From contig NC_092671.1 in NCBI RefSeq assembly GCF_964355755.1, positions 2,460,501 through 2,524,500 of the forward strand: a DNA stretch of 64,000 bases, read 5' to 3'. Position numbers and translations under genes: made by a program. How positions within the stretch are numbered: position 1 is the first letter of the stretch; each line of letters starts with the position of its first letter. The stretch is from Antedon mediterranea (Eukaryota; Echinodermata; Crinoidea; Comatulida; Antedonidae). This document shows positions 48,301 to 56,839 of this stretch, piece by piece. The notes beneath the pieces were generated by a model. The model was not told where the DNA came from. It made no database searches and saw nothing but the letters and a program-made list of their open reading frames with translations.

Positions 48301-50818
48301 GGTTGATATGTACTCTAGTATCTTACCTGGGAGGGGTGATAGGTTGATATGTACTCTAGTATCTTACCTGGGAGGGGTGATAGGTTGATAGGTACTCTAG
48401 TATCTTACCTGGGAGGGGTGATAGGTTGATATGTACTCTAGTATCTTACCTGGGAGGGGTGATAGGTTGATATGTACTCTAGTATCTTACCTGGGAGGGG
48501 TGATAGGTTGATATGTACTCTAGTATCTTACCTGGGAGAGGTGATAGGTTGATATGTACTCTAGTATCTTACCTGGGAGGGGTGATAGGTACTCTAGTAT
48601 CTTACCTGGGAGGGGTGATAGGTTGATATGTACTCTAGTATCTTACCTGGGAGGGGTGATAGGTTGATATGTACTCTAGTATCTTACCTGGGAGGGGTGA
48701 TGGTTGATATGTACTCTAGTATCTTACCTGGGAGGGGTGATAGGTGGTACTGTTTCTGTCTGTACAGACATTGAATTTCTTTTAGGCCCACTTCCTTGCT
48801 TTTGCTAAAAGAATAAAATTAATAAAAACTGTAATAATTTATTTTTATGTGAACAATAATAATTTATATGTATTTTTGTCAATAATTATGTAAATCAAAT
48901 GAAAAGAAAAAACAAGAATTGGCAAAAAATCATCTCTACATTGTGACATTGTTTGTTTGTCAAATAACACGTACCAAATATGCATGCCTACGCTATTAAA
49001 AAGCCATATAATTTACTGAACTTCAAAGTTTAATATGTTTAAATTTACAATCCATAAACATGTGTTTATCATCAAATAAGAGCGTTGGTAATTTTACAGG
49101 TGTTAAGTTGATGCGTAACAGAGTGAGTTCATTCAATTTTGATGGCTTAATCAGTTAATTATTTGCACTTAATTAATGTAATTAATACTATGTTTGCAGT
49201 CAACCTTGACTAAAAGCAGGCCACAGAGCTAAGATCCTGTCAAGTGCATTAACACGTTTGTAAAGCAACTACTGTAGGCGTAAACTGCATTATAGTGAAA
49301 CCTCTATTAAGGGGACAATTTCAGGACCAAAAAAAGTGTCCTTTAATATAGGGACGTCTTCTGAATATGGGTTGGTCGTAGTGGTAACACCTCACTGGAA
49401 AGTGTCTCATTATTAGGGGTTTCTTATGAATATGGCTGTAGTGTTATAGTATAGTTATATATTGTAATAATAAGCATAATGGCCACTGCTCGTTACTTTC
49501 ACAGGGAAGTATCACCTGAATAGAGGAGTCAAAAAATAGGTTCTATTGTATATGTTGTTTTTTTCTTGTTTAGTAGGCCTACCGTGTAGAACAAAGATAT
49601 GTACAAAGTACTGTAGCATTTATCTATTCTGAACCTTTATATTTACAAAACCTGACATTTACGAATGCCGTATAAACTGAGTAGTACGTAAAAACAAGGC
49701 AATCTAACAACAGGACACTGAGCTTGCAAAATAGGAACTTGTAACTGTCATTTGATCTTATGTCTGGCTGCGACAAATTCAGTGTATCCTATATACATAA
49801 ACTCTGCAGCACGCAGTGTCTGAACTGATCATGTCGCAGCCACATATAAACCCCTTTGATCTTCGGAGCTCAGCATTCTGTTAGCAACTGTACGAATAAT
49901 ATTCATTGAATTAAGGTCTCACTTGAGGATGTTCCATACAAGGGTCACCATTATTGTTATACGAAGTTCATGCTAACAAAAAGTACTACAGCATCTATTG
50001 TACGTAGGAATTGATACAGAAGTGTTTGTCTTTCCTTCAGTACTACAGAAGTACAATGATATTTATAAAATTCAAGATTTCTGATAAGAGGAATAGGAAT
50101 ACTAACTGAAATATATCTGAAATTATATCTAGAATAATGGTTGGAGACTACCAAAACAAGTATGTATGTAAAAGCTACCAAAAATCAAACATTGATGCTT
50201 AAAATCATCTTGATTTTAGAATAGATTTATATAATTCCAATCTAAAATCATCAATGTCTGCGTAATTTTATCCTTCCTAATTCATTATTCTTTTTAATTA
50301 TACAAAAGCAAATTCGTATCTTCAATAGTCTACAACAAACCAAAGCAATATTTAAAAAAAAAAGGAAAAGCAATTTATTATGTAATTGAAGAAAGTAAAA
50401 TGAATAAATAAATACACGAAGAGAATTCATACCATGTGATTGATTATCAATATTTATGTAGCTCAATTATAAATTTCTTGTGAACCAGGTTTAGTAGGTG
50501 CACAATATTCATTACATATTCTTTTTAATGATGTTTTCCATTGTTTTTAAGTTTATTATTATTATTATTTTTTATTCAGGCAAAAGATACATTTTACAAA
50601 ATATAATACAAATCAACAAATTAAACAAACATGACGCAAAGAAAAAAGCAGCCTAATCCACTGTCACCAATTTTAGACTGAAATTATAAAACAGGCCACC
50701 AGAAGTAGAACAATTAGAAAAGACAACAAATGGAAATGTTCCAAGAGACAAAACAGGACGTTAATTTGAAACTTACTAATTTGACTGAACTGTACGTTGA
50801 AGGATCTCCTGATCTCGG
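19854..50818 (-). CDS. TNS: Tensin (focal-adhesion scaffold), 25 placed exons
   Basis: Tensins tie integrin beta tails to actin at focal adhesions and bind phosphotyrosine proteins through SH2. Coding exons, 5' to 3': 50818-50777, 48804-48728, 46625-46558, 44823-44675, 44399-44277, 43883-43819, 43698-43502, 43349-43289, 42738-42666, 42136-42007, 41454-41281, 41013-40661, 40321-38814, 37418-36157, 35846-35668, 35513-35312, 29884-28204, 26957-26845, 23982-23905, 23545-23417, 23111-22938, 21315-21247, 20813-20645, 20277-20209, 20052-19854 (TGA). Every junction is AG/GT and all phases agree, giving 7,344 coding bases (2,447 residues). Counted from the 50818 exon: PTEN-like phosphatase about 43-230, C2 about 245-386, Ser/Thr/Pro/Gln-rich linker about 390-2150, SH2 about 2155-2275, PTB about 2285-2430. 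Vertebrate tensins are about 1,400-1,750 residues, so the linker is enlarged. The start codon is not certain (candidates at 57594 and upstream). The phosphatase loop lacks the catalytic arginine. Confidence 0.93.
20590..20621. repeat. (AT)n microsatellite
   Basis: An uninterrupted AT run in the tensin intron between the exons ending at 20645 and starting at 20277. Confidence 0.8.
20850..21062. repeat. TGAATA/TGAATAA microsatellite in a tensin intron
   Basis: Interspersed TGAATAATGAA and TGAATATAATGAA words continue for about 200 bases. On the minus strand this gives long I/Y/F/S/H-rich open frames that are purely repeat-derived and are not part of the gene. One of them runs into the real PTB exon. 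Confidence 0.85.
21643..22194. mobile_element. MITE of about 550 bp with TIR TTAAAGATGTATTGTCCC
   Basis: The left terminus TTAAAGATGTATTGTCCCTT is answered at the right by AAGGGACAATACATCTTTAA. There is no transposase reading frame inside. It lies in the tensin intron between the PTB and SH2 exons. A partial relative with the same terminus lies at about 26520-26701. Confidence 0.75.
22641..22913. mobile_element. Nested or double MITE of the AAGCTCTGTCTACACT family
   Basis: Begins TAAGTTCTGTCTACACTAG and ends AGTTTGATAGTGTGGACAGAG. Inside, the motifs AAATATGGTAGTGATATGAC and ATATGGGCACATC occur twice or more, together with a second pair of internal ends near 22739-22775, as if one copy inserted into another. 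It ends only about 25 bases from the SH2 exon donor at 22937. Confidence 0.7.
22938..26957 (-). CDS. TNS: Tensin exons for the SH2 domain (4 exons)
   Basis: Exons 26957-26845, 23982-23905, 23545-23417 and 23111-22938. The first encodes the end of the Ser-rich linker ([15 protein letters not shown]). The next three give the SH2 fold: [19 protein letters not shown], then [19 protein letters not shown] with the phosphotyrosine-binding Arg of the FLVR-type strand (FVVR), [11 protein letters not shown], then [35 protein letters not shown] and [10 protein letters not shown]. All these match the tensin SH2, which also binds DLC1-type partners. No key residue is missing. Confidence 0.95.
25064..25365 (+). 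mobile_element. tRNA-derived SINE (second family)
   Basis: The head has an A box (GTGGCCGAGCGGTTTAGAC) and a B box (GGTTCGAGGCT). The body contains TTCTCGGATAAGGACTATAA, GTGTGCACTTTAAAGAACC and GAGACGAGTAGGGGGTTACC, and the same strings occur in reverse at 53740-53900. It lies in a tensin intron. Confidence 0.75.
26520..26701. repeat. Fragment related to the 21.6-22.2 kb MITE region
   Basis: Shares GGTTAAATTCAACCAAAAAT-like, TTTTTGCTTTA and GGGACAATACATCTTTAAG sequences with 21555-22194. It appears to be a truncated or internally deleted copy in a tensin intron. Confidence 0.6.
26958..28203 (-). other. Tensin intron without other features
   Basis: AT-rich intron between the large linker exon and the exon preceding SH2. 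No repeats or coding frames were recognised. Confidence 0.5.
28204..29884 (-). CDS. TNS: Large tensin exon encoding Gln/Pro/Thr-rich linker
   Basis: A single 1,681-nt exon with acceptor ttttcag at 29887-29885 and donor AAG|gtaag at 28204. It encodes about 560 residues of low-complexity, presumably disordered linker rich in Q, P, T, H and S, with many SP/TP dipeptides that could be proline-directed kinase sites. The N-terminal third contains nine copies of a decapeptide repeat (see 29287-29570). The C-terminal third contains tensin-like pieces such as [13 protein letters not shown]. No folded domain is visible. Vertebrate tensin linkers are similarly disordered but not alignable here. Confidence 0.9.
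29287..29570 (-). repeat. TNS: 30-bp coding minisatellite: decapeptide [10 protein letters not shown] x 9
   Basis: Nine 30-bp units inside the tensin coding exon give repeats of GTPLVGTPQ(H/Q). The units keep the frame and differ at a few sites (H/Q alternation, one TLQH, one TQQQ). Nucleotide near-identity including third positions indicates recent expansion by replication slippage or unequal exchange rather than old protein repeats. Confidence 0.95.
30000..31460. mobile_element. Candidate inserted element bounded by palindromic GGTTATATGCAT ends
   Basis: The left boundary is a hairpin, AGGTTATATGCA/TGCATATAACCT, at about 30001-30030. The right boundary repeats ATGCATATAACCTATAATT and is followed by the palindrome AATTCGTCATAGTGACGAATT near 31440-31460. 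In between, 30170-30610 is strikingly rich in CG and GCGC (for example GCGTAGCGCATATAACGC) compared with the AT-rich intron around it. A tRNA-like stretch occurs at 31055-31120 (TATGGCTCGGTGGTGTG, then GATCGAGTCTCACC). The whole sits inside a tensin intron. The type of element is not known to me. Confidence 0.45.
31470..33100 (-). other. Tensin intron, AT-rich, nothing else seen
   Basis: Part of the long intron between 35312 and 29884. There are no coding frames of note and no recognised repeats. Confidence 0.5.
33130..33245. repeat. Short tandem repeat CTTAATAGAGGTGTTCCAAT, about 34 bp x 3
   Basis: Three copies of a unit combining TTAATAGAGGTGTTCCAAT and AATAGGGGTATCCC. Similar single phrases (AATAGAGGTGT, TAATAGGGGT, AGTGTCC) recur near 24090, 25780, 49310 and 55610, pointing to a dispersed family. 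Confidence 0.7.
33340..33545 (+). mobile_element. Decayed LINE 3' end with TTATTA tail
   Basis: The plus strand ends GCGCCTTTGATCACTTACTG, GGAATTGGCGCGTTACAAAT and an ATT microsatellite, like CR1/L2-type 3' ends. Just upstream is a broken frame with [11 protein letters not shown]-like residues (CCTTGAAAACTCATCTTTTT). Only the last about 200 bases remain. Confidence 0.5.
33600..35290 (-). other. Tensin intron, upstream half
   Basis: AT-rich intron with no further feature I can support. A short plus-strand frame near 34628-34870 is F/H/L-rich and looks like chance. Confidence 0.4.
35312..41013 (-). CDS. TNS: Tensin linker exons between C2 and the Gln/Pro repeat exon (5 exons)
   Basis: Exons 41013-40661, 40321-38814, 37418-36157, 35846-35668 and 35513-35312. 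The linker is Ser/Thr/Pro/Asn-rich with many SP and TP sites and likely phosphotyrosine sites, such as [10 protein letters not shown] (vertebrate tensins carry a DGSLYAKV-like motif here) and ENPYAEI. The 1,508-nt and 1,262-nt exons are large but continuous. Pieces typical of tensins include [15 protein letters not shown] in the first exon, [14 protein letters not shown] in the second and [19 protein letters not shown] near the end. A likely single helix ([19 protein letters not shown]) resembles the conserved WLQ-type helix in tensin linkers. The 15-bp repeat at 36958-37047 encodes NPAPD x 5. Confidence 0.92.
36958..37047 (-). repeat. TNS: 15-bp coding repeat, DNPAP x 5
   Basis: Five near-identical copies of a 15-bp unit inside a tensin coding exon, flanked by PKP and YNWV. 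The frame is kept, so the repeat tract can vary in length without frameshift. Confidence 0.9.
37419..38813 (-). other. Tensin intron
   Basis: AT-rich intron between two linker exons, with no recognised repeat or coding segment. A minus-strand F/L-rich open frame (37736-38110) is compositionally like intron sequence and lacks splice context. Confidence 0.5.
40482..40636. repeat. 25-bp tandem repeat in a short tensin intron
   Basis: About five copies of TAGTACTGTGCTAGTAGTAC plus TTGGC. The array fills almost half of the 339-bp intron between 40661 and 40321 and ends about 25 bases from the donor of the exon ending at 40661. Confidence 0.85.
41281..43349 (-). CDS. TNS: Tensin exons for the C2 domain (4 exons)
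   Basis: Exons 43349-43289, 42738-42666, 42136-42007 and 41454-41281. Together they encode the PTEN-like C2 domain: [19 protein letters not shown], then [69 protein letters not shown], then [20 protein letters not shown], which ends the domain just as in vertebrate tensins. In PTEN-type proteins the C2 fold packs against the phosphatase domain and binds membrane lipids. Order and content are intact. Confidence 0.95.
41563..41692. mobile_element. MITE fragment, AAGCTCTGTCTACACT family
   Basis: Starts TTAAGCTCTGTCTACACT, continues with TTTATGTGACAAAAAAATGTG, ACATGATGATGTCATATCAC and ACCATATTTGGGCACATCAC, as in the 22.6-22.9 kb copy. The other terminus is missing or diverged. It lies in a tensin intron, about 110 bases upstream of an exon. 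Confidence 0.7.
43502..46625 (-). CDS. TNS: Tensin exons for the PTEN-like (pseudo)phosphatase domain (5 exons)
   Basis: Exons 46625-46558, 44823-44675, 44399-44277, 43883-43819 and 43698-43502. The fold reads clearly: [75 protein letters not shown], then the P-loop region [20 protein letters not shown] and [44 protein letters not shown]'s loop is HCKAGKGRTG. Here Cys is kept but the essential Arg is Pro, so catalysis is not expected. The Cys lies at the end of one exon and the Pro in the next, joined in phase 0 across a donor AAG|gttcgt and an acceptor tttag. Other tensins have lost or altered the same loop in different ways. Confidence 0.94.
44824..46557 (-). other. Tensin intron
   Basis: AT-rich intron. 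A plus-strand open frame at 45982-46194 has no recognisable content. Confidence 0.5.
47830..48740 (-). repeat. 41-bp minisatellite carrying copies of an exon end and its splice donor
   Basis: On the minus strand each unit contains CACCCCTCCCAGGTAAGAT followed by ACTAGAGTACATATCAACC. About 17 copies with a period of mostly 41 bp lie between 48036 and 48720. The right-most unit overlaps the real 3' end of the tensin exon 48804-48728 (same CCCAG|gtaagat). Toward low coordinates (47830-48035) the copies become degenerate, while those near the exon are almost identical. Four copies read TCTCCCAG instead of CCTCCCAG, and one unit near 48590 lacks TTGATATG. Confidence 0.95.
48728..50818 (-). CDS. 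TNS: N-terminal tensin exons upstream of the phosphatase domain (2 exons)
   Basis: Exon 50818-50777 (42 nt, [14 protein letters not shown]) and exon 48804-48728 (77 nt, [19 protein letters not shown] then PPITPPR). Both have good splice sites (tttgcag and TTA|gtaagt; cttttag and CAG|gtaaga). The frame runs straight into the 46625 exon. They encode a short basic, Ser/Thr-rich leader before the phosphatase domain. No C1 domain is seen, unlike one vertebrate tensin-2 isoform. No start codon lies in these exons apart from an internal Met (NSM), so they need at least one upstream first exon or begin at that Met. Confidence 0.75.
48805..50776 (-). other. Tensin intron with dispersed-repeat pieces
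   Basis: Contains a piece of the AATAGGGG/AGTGTCC dispersed family (49310-49550) and one copy of the TCTGGCTGCGACAAA repeat (49740-49880). No coding segment is supported. Confidence 0.5.
49740..49880. repeat. Dispersed repeat, copy 1 (TCTGGCTGCGACAAA family)
   Basis: Contains TTATGTCTGGCTGCGACAAA, a CTGATCATGTCGCAGCCACA stretch that is partly its inverse, and CCTTTGATCTTCGGAGCTCAGC. The same order occurs at 56840-56985. Inverted GGCTGCGACA/TGTCGCAGCC segments could form a stem. Confidence 0.75.
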
Positions 50819-51599
50819 CTGCAAACAAAAAAGAAATTTACATTATTGGCATCTAAAAAATATCTATTTTGTATAAATTGATTTTTTTTCTTTTTAAATT
50901 GCCAATTGCTGTCTGAAATAGATTTATATTCACTGTTTTGTTCATTCTAAAAGAGTTGACTTATATTTTTTAAACAAAATGTTTATGCTACTCGACTACT
51001 GTATATCTTAACTTTTGTTCACAATTCATTTTTTAATTAAAATAAAAGTTTTGTTTTTATAGAATAAAGATTATTGATATTATATACAAAATGGTAAAAT
51101 ATTGGTGTTTTTTTTATAATTTTGTCAGATCTTAATAAGACCAGAAATTGTCAACAATCAGCATTTTTAGTAAAGAAAAAGAAAAGAAAGAAAACAAAGG
51201 AGAAGACGAAGAAAAAAAGGAAGAAAAAAGGAAGAGAGATATAAATGTAGAAAATGACTATAATTATAATTATGACTAAATATTAAACAATTTCCGTTAT
51301 GAAACAACGCATCGCAGAGAAATGCAACGTCATCAAAACAACACATGTTTGTCGTGGTGATTTACAATCTATGTAATATTTCAGAGCATCAACATACGTC
51401 ACCTAAATAGACTCATCCTTAGTAATTCAGTTTCTCAAAATCCGATTATAAATTTACAGCTGAAGTAGATGATATTTGCGTCCAACAAACAAAACAACGC
51501 ATGTAGAATACTAGTCATTGAAACAAACTAATAGAAGTTTTAAAACCGATTTTTATTCATGACCAGACTAGATGGTGAGACAAAAACAAATTGAGGATT

Positions 51600-52330
51600 G
51601 CTGCTTTCATTTAAAGAAGAAAAGATGGATAAAGAATGGAATTGGAAGAAAGTAAGGAGAAGAGTAAGATCTGGTTTAATATAAAAGAAAAGAACCTGGC
51701 CTCTTTTTTTACAGACCGACAAACTCTTATCTTGCCTCTATGTTGACAGACAGACAGACCGACAGACCGACAGATAGTGGTCTGCCATAGATTTGGAGAG
51801 ACTCTAATACTGGAGAAAGAAAGTAAAGAGAAGAGAATTATGTTTCGTTTAATATAAAAGGGAAGTTCAGATACAGGGAAAGTAGAAGGAAACAGGGTAG
51901 ACAGAATGGTCTGATAACGTCCATTAAGAACTCTGGTTTCTATGTTGAAAGACAGACAAACAAACCAACAGTAGAAAAGTATATGAGAACTGGTCTGTAA
52001 TAGATTTGGAGAGATTGAAGAAAGATACGGATAGTTGCAACACCATCTATGAAGGAAAGTAAACTCTCTACATATTACTTTCCCAAATATTACAGAAGTC
52101 ATGAATTTAATAATAATAATAATGAATAATTAAACAAATCCCTCTACTTAAATGTTAATGGACAGACAGACTGACAGTGGTCATAGATTTGCAAAGACTC
52201 AGGTACAAATGAGGAGACAGGTGGTATGGTGGTGGCATCTTTTGCAGCATCCATGAGGACACACAGACAGACAGGAAGGAAGTAAAAGCTATATGTAGCA
52301 ACTATTACAGAAGTCATGACTTTTAAAACA
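51600..52330. repeat. Degenerate tandem repeat, about 230-280 bp x 3
   Basis: Three blocks share ACAGACAGACCGACAG-like runs, then TAGATTTGGAGAGACT, then purine-rich GAAAGAAAGTAA and TATTACAGAAGTCATGA. The copies are well diverged, so the expansion is old. Minus-strand open frames here are repeat-derived. Confidence 0.65.
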
Positions 52331-52654
52331 CACCTCTTCACTTAAAATATAATCCGTGTTTATTGGCTTTTTATTAACATTTTATAATTCTGTCAAACAT
52401 AATTTATTAACCATTTATTTTCACTTAAAAGATTTATATAAAATGTATTTCAGTTTTCCTAAAAATGACATTAGTAATCATGTCAAATATTATTTATTGC
52501 CCTGCATTGATATAAATGGATTTAAATACAATTTATTTTAGCGTTAGGAAACCGAAATTACAACTGTTAATGACAATTTAAATGACGCTTATATCTTTGT
52601 AGATGGAGGTGAACATTGTAAATTTTAATGTATTTGCTGTATTTATTTCAATAA

Positions 52655-52910
52655 ACGTCCCCCCCCCCCACCCTTTGAATAAATGCTCCCCCAACCCATA
52701 GAACGTCATTTGGAATAAACGCCCCCCCCCCCCCCCCTCTCGAATAAATGTCTTAGGGCATTTATTAATTTTCTTTAAAAAACGCCCCGTCACATGTCTA
52801 TGTACACAATATTATATTACAACCACCATTTCTATTTGTAGTAGATTTCATCGATCAATACAAACGCCTCCCCAAATAAATGCCTCCCTCAAATAAACAC
52901 AAAAAAACCC
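52655..52910. repeat. C-rich dispersed repeat (AATAAACGCCCCCC)
   Basis: Repeated AATAAACGTCCCC, AATAAATGCTCCCCC, AATAAACGCCCCCC and AATAAATGCCTCCC phrases with long C runs. It is low complexity with potential for slippage. Confidence 0.7.
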
Positions 52911-53734
52911 TACTGGATTATGACATTTAATTAGGGCTCTTTGATGGAATTATGTGCAAAAATCATTTATTCAAATTAATGTCAAATACAAAACGGATAA
53001 AAGGGCAGGCAAGGAAATACCAGGTGGGAAACACCTATGCTATTGGCCAACTGGAAACAGCCAAATAGAACAAATTAATTATGATCAAAAATTAGAACAT
53101 CTACAAAAAAACTGCAGACATTTTCTACAACATCTTAATATTTATTGTTTAATATAAAAAATGATTGCATTTGAAAGTTTTTATTTTGTATAGTACATCA
53201 TCAGTCCGTCTTAATGAAAGCAACATAATGTTAAGTAATGAAAAAACCCATAAAGATAAAACGTACATCATTATTCATATATTCACCTGTAAAATGAAGT
53301 AGACAATAAATCTTTATAGTCTGTTGCGATTGATGAATATTCTTAATTATACGTCTTCATCTTCATTTAAACGTCTAATTTGTAACAGTAGAGTAGTAAT
53401 CATCATCTTTATTTTACTCAGTATTATAAGACAGTGGGCAGACGTGAATAGGCTTTTGAGCTACAGCGACACTATCATCAATTCTATAGCCATCTTAGAG
53501 AATTTGTTTGCCTGAAGGGTTGGCAACAAATCTGTGTTTGCGATATATCTGTAGTCAAATTAGGATCCACTAATATTAAAAACGTAAAGGTGACTCTGAT
53601 GTTTATTGAATGTTGGGGATGAGCTGCTAGGTAAATTTTATTTTATGTTTTTAGGCGCATGTGACCAAGGATTACCAATAGTAAATACCAATAGTAAATT
53701 ATGACTGTCCTATCAGATAGGTGGCTATTTTGTG

Positions 53735-53985
53735 AACCAGTTCACCGAGGTAACCCCCTACTCGTCTCGCGTCTGGGTTTTTTAAAGTGCACACAGGTTA
53801 TAACTGTGTACACGGGACCTCCAGTTTATAGTCCTTATCCGAGAAGACTTGTTCCTCCCCCAGAACTAGGAGCGAGTCGGCCTTGAACCCTTGCCGATAT
53901 TGTTGGCTCTTTAGGTATGGTAAACGGCCCCCTTGCCATTTGACTCACTTTCAACCAGGTACTCATTTACAGCTGAGTTGTACAC
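53735..53985 (-). mobile_element. tRNA-derived SINE, reverse orientation, diverged
   Basis: On the minus strand the head runs near 53950-53880 (AGTGAGTCAAATGG, then GGGTTCAAGGCCGACTC as B box). The body contains CTTCTCGGATAAGGACTATA, GTGTGCACTTTAAA and GAGACGAGTAGGGGGTTACC, as in the SINE at 25.06 kb. Its outer edge (CAGCTGTAAATGAGTACCTG on the minus strand) matches the body of a different SINE at 61.76 kb, suggesting a chimera or nested insertion. Confidence 0.7.
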
Positions 53986-56839
53986 AACAATAAAATATAC
54001 TATTCATCCTTATAAATGCAAACATCCTATTTATGAATAGTGAAATAATGACATTTCAACAATAAATGTATGCAGTCCACATATGTCACATGATTGATCT
54101 AACAGACTTTAAAGATATTTGAATCTCATTCATCATAATACATATCTGAGTACCCATCAGAGATACTTAAAAACCGCTATCAATCAAACACTTACATTTT
54201 ATGATACTGGCCAAAAATAAACATTTCTATAATTTTTTTATTGTGAGAAAGTAAACTAAATAGGTGATCTGAAGGTCAATGGATTTAACCAGGTCAAAGT
54301 TGACAATTAAAAATCTCTATCAACTCTATCATCATAAAGAACTTTGGTCTCTACCATTTGACTCACATAATAATGTAAACAAGAGGTAGGGGCAGATCAA
54401 AAACTTTTTATGTGACACTTTAAACTAAATATTGAGCCGATTCTCTAGTGTATCCAGACAAATATCCTCATTTGTATAATATTATAGGCAAATCTGAAAT
54501 ACAGTGTCACATGTGACATTCGTTTATACTCACATCATATACTTCATATGATACAGTTGTAACATGTGACAAATATGTGATGCTGTATACAGTACAAAAT
54601 AATAGAAAATCAAGAATGCAATAACACAATAAAACCAAGCAACATTATCTTCCACAGCAATAACATAACATCCCAATCAACAATAACATTATAAACAACA
54701 TCATTAATATCAACATTAACAACAACATCATCATCAACATTATCCTGAAAAGCGTCATCATTTTCCAAACATCAATAACAACATCATTTGATGACAATTT
54801 ACTGAGATTCTCTGTGTCAATGAACCGAAACACATTTCATGTTCCTAATACCAAACATAAATTTAACTACATTCAAATAACTTACCAGCTCTTCATAAAT
54901 TTCTGCTCTACACGAAAAACAATTTAACAGAGACATAATTCATCAGATCATAAACCGAAATAACATTCCATAAATTCATCTGGTATTGACTTCATATTCC
55001 GGTTAAAAAAAACGCCTCAAAAATAGATAGCAAATCAATTAAAACAGTTTCACCAAAGCAGTGTCCACACGCACTAGAGTTAAGCCTCCATTGAACAGAG
55101 TTAAGCTAAGCTAATCATATCCAAGTTCAACCAACAAAGTGATCTTGTGATTACTGTCTCTCTTTTACCTCTGTGCTCCGATATACCTCTGATGTACCTC
55201 AAATATAACTTATTATGTTCAAAGTGTATAACCGACGTTAGATCACACGCATTTGAGCACAGCACAAGATTGACTGTATTAAACTACGATAGAGAAAACC
55301 TTATAGGAGCATAGAAAGTAATTTCCTGTGTGATCCACACAAAAGTACTTTTAGTTAACATGAATGATTGTACATTGTCATTAGGCCTACTGGTTCTTAA
55401 CAAAGGTACAAGGCTATGGAAACTTGCATGTGTTGCCTATTCTTATAATATAAATGCACTGTTTTGATAATCTTTAAAGAATAGGGATTACTGAACAATA
55501 GCAGATGGTCAGATCGCTTAATCTTCTTTAACAAACACATTACTACTGTAGTCTCCACTATAAAACCACTGAAATAGAATTACAATGAAGCCCCTAATAA
55601 GGTATACCTGTAAGGCCCAACAAAGTGTCCTTAATGAGAGTGTCCCCTGGAATAGAGGTGTTCCCAAAAATAAAGATGTTCTCTAAATATTGTTTCCAAA
55701 AGGAAAAGGAAATTATCACTGTGGAAGTATAGTATTTAATGATAAATGAAATAATAAATTGAATTACTGATGAAAACTAATTTACCAATCTCTGGTAAGA
55801 TTTTAGGGGCATAAAACTTAATATTTCAATCCATAAATACATACTTTAAAAATTAATTAATCTAAAAATCTGAAACTAAAAGTAAAAATAAAGAAGATAG
55901 ATGTGTTGATGATGATTGGCAAATGATATTAATCGATATAATAATAATGATTTATGGTCTTTCATTTCAAATTAATAGTGGTAGACAGTATCATAATACA
56001 GTATAGATTGTAATAATTATTCTTGTAGTAATAACCCGTTTTAACCACAGAATTAATTTATTAAAACTAAATGTTTTGTGCAATTAAAAAGAAACCGTTT
56101 TTCTAGGTCATACACAAAATACTATTGTATTGAACACACTTTCATGAAGGTTATATAAATCAGAAAAGAAATTATGTTTGTAATCTTGTAAATTGTTAAT
56201 CAAATAGCACTTAGCAAAATGTTTTATACAAATATATCACTAGATTCAGAAATCCACAGTCTTGTAGAAGGTTTGCCTTAATCTCTATCTGTGAGGAACA
56301 ATGCAACAATATAGGTTGAAGAATACCTTCATTATACGTCATACCTTGCTCAACAAATTAAGTTTACAAAAACCTTGGAGATTATAAAAGGTAGATTTAC
56401 TGGCAAAGTACTTGATTCATTACATTAAAACAAGTATAACAGGATATCTGAGATACTGCAATTGCAACAGAGAGATAGATATATCTATAATGCAAAAAAA
56501 AATGTTTTAGTTTATAATATGTACCGTAACATTGTCTCAAAGCACAGAGGGCAAAATTTCACATACTGTACAGTTACAACAAACTCTCATCCTAAAAAGG
56601 GTCTCTTTATGTCAAGCTTCCACCAAACGGTTTTCCTCATCTGTCCATCATACATACTGTAGGTGTACTGTAGATGAACCAGTATATCAGAGCAGGGAGG
56701 TATAATCAGGTGGACATCATATTTCCGAAAGATTTAAGTCCTTTTCAAGAACTACAGCTAAAGATTTAAGTCTATGGTTTCTTGTGCCTCTGGACACGGA
56801 CATGAGCTTGCCTTGCTAAGACAGGAACTCGTAATAACA

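Noticed and set aside
51700-52102. 163-codon minus-strand frame resembling a repeated protein
   Set aside because: Arises from the degenerate tandem repeat blocks (SSISPNL/SLLSF pieces). No start or splice support.
52578-52793. Gly-rich minus-strand frame
   Set aside because: Translation of poly-C/G runs in a low-complexity repeat.
54886-54907. 22-nt tensin micro-exon (good acceptor tgtag and donor CTG|gtaagt)
   Set aside because: Its length and phase do not fit: after either upstream candidate exon it gives a stop (TTA TGA), and its own ATG leads to a frame that stops in the 46625 exon. Kept only as a possible poison or non-coding exon.
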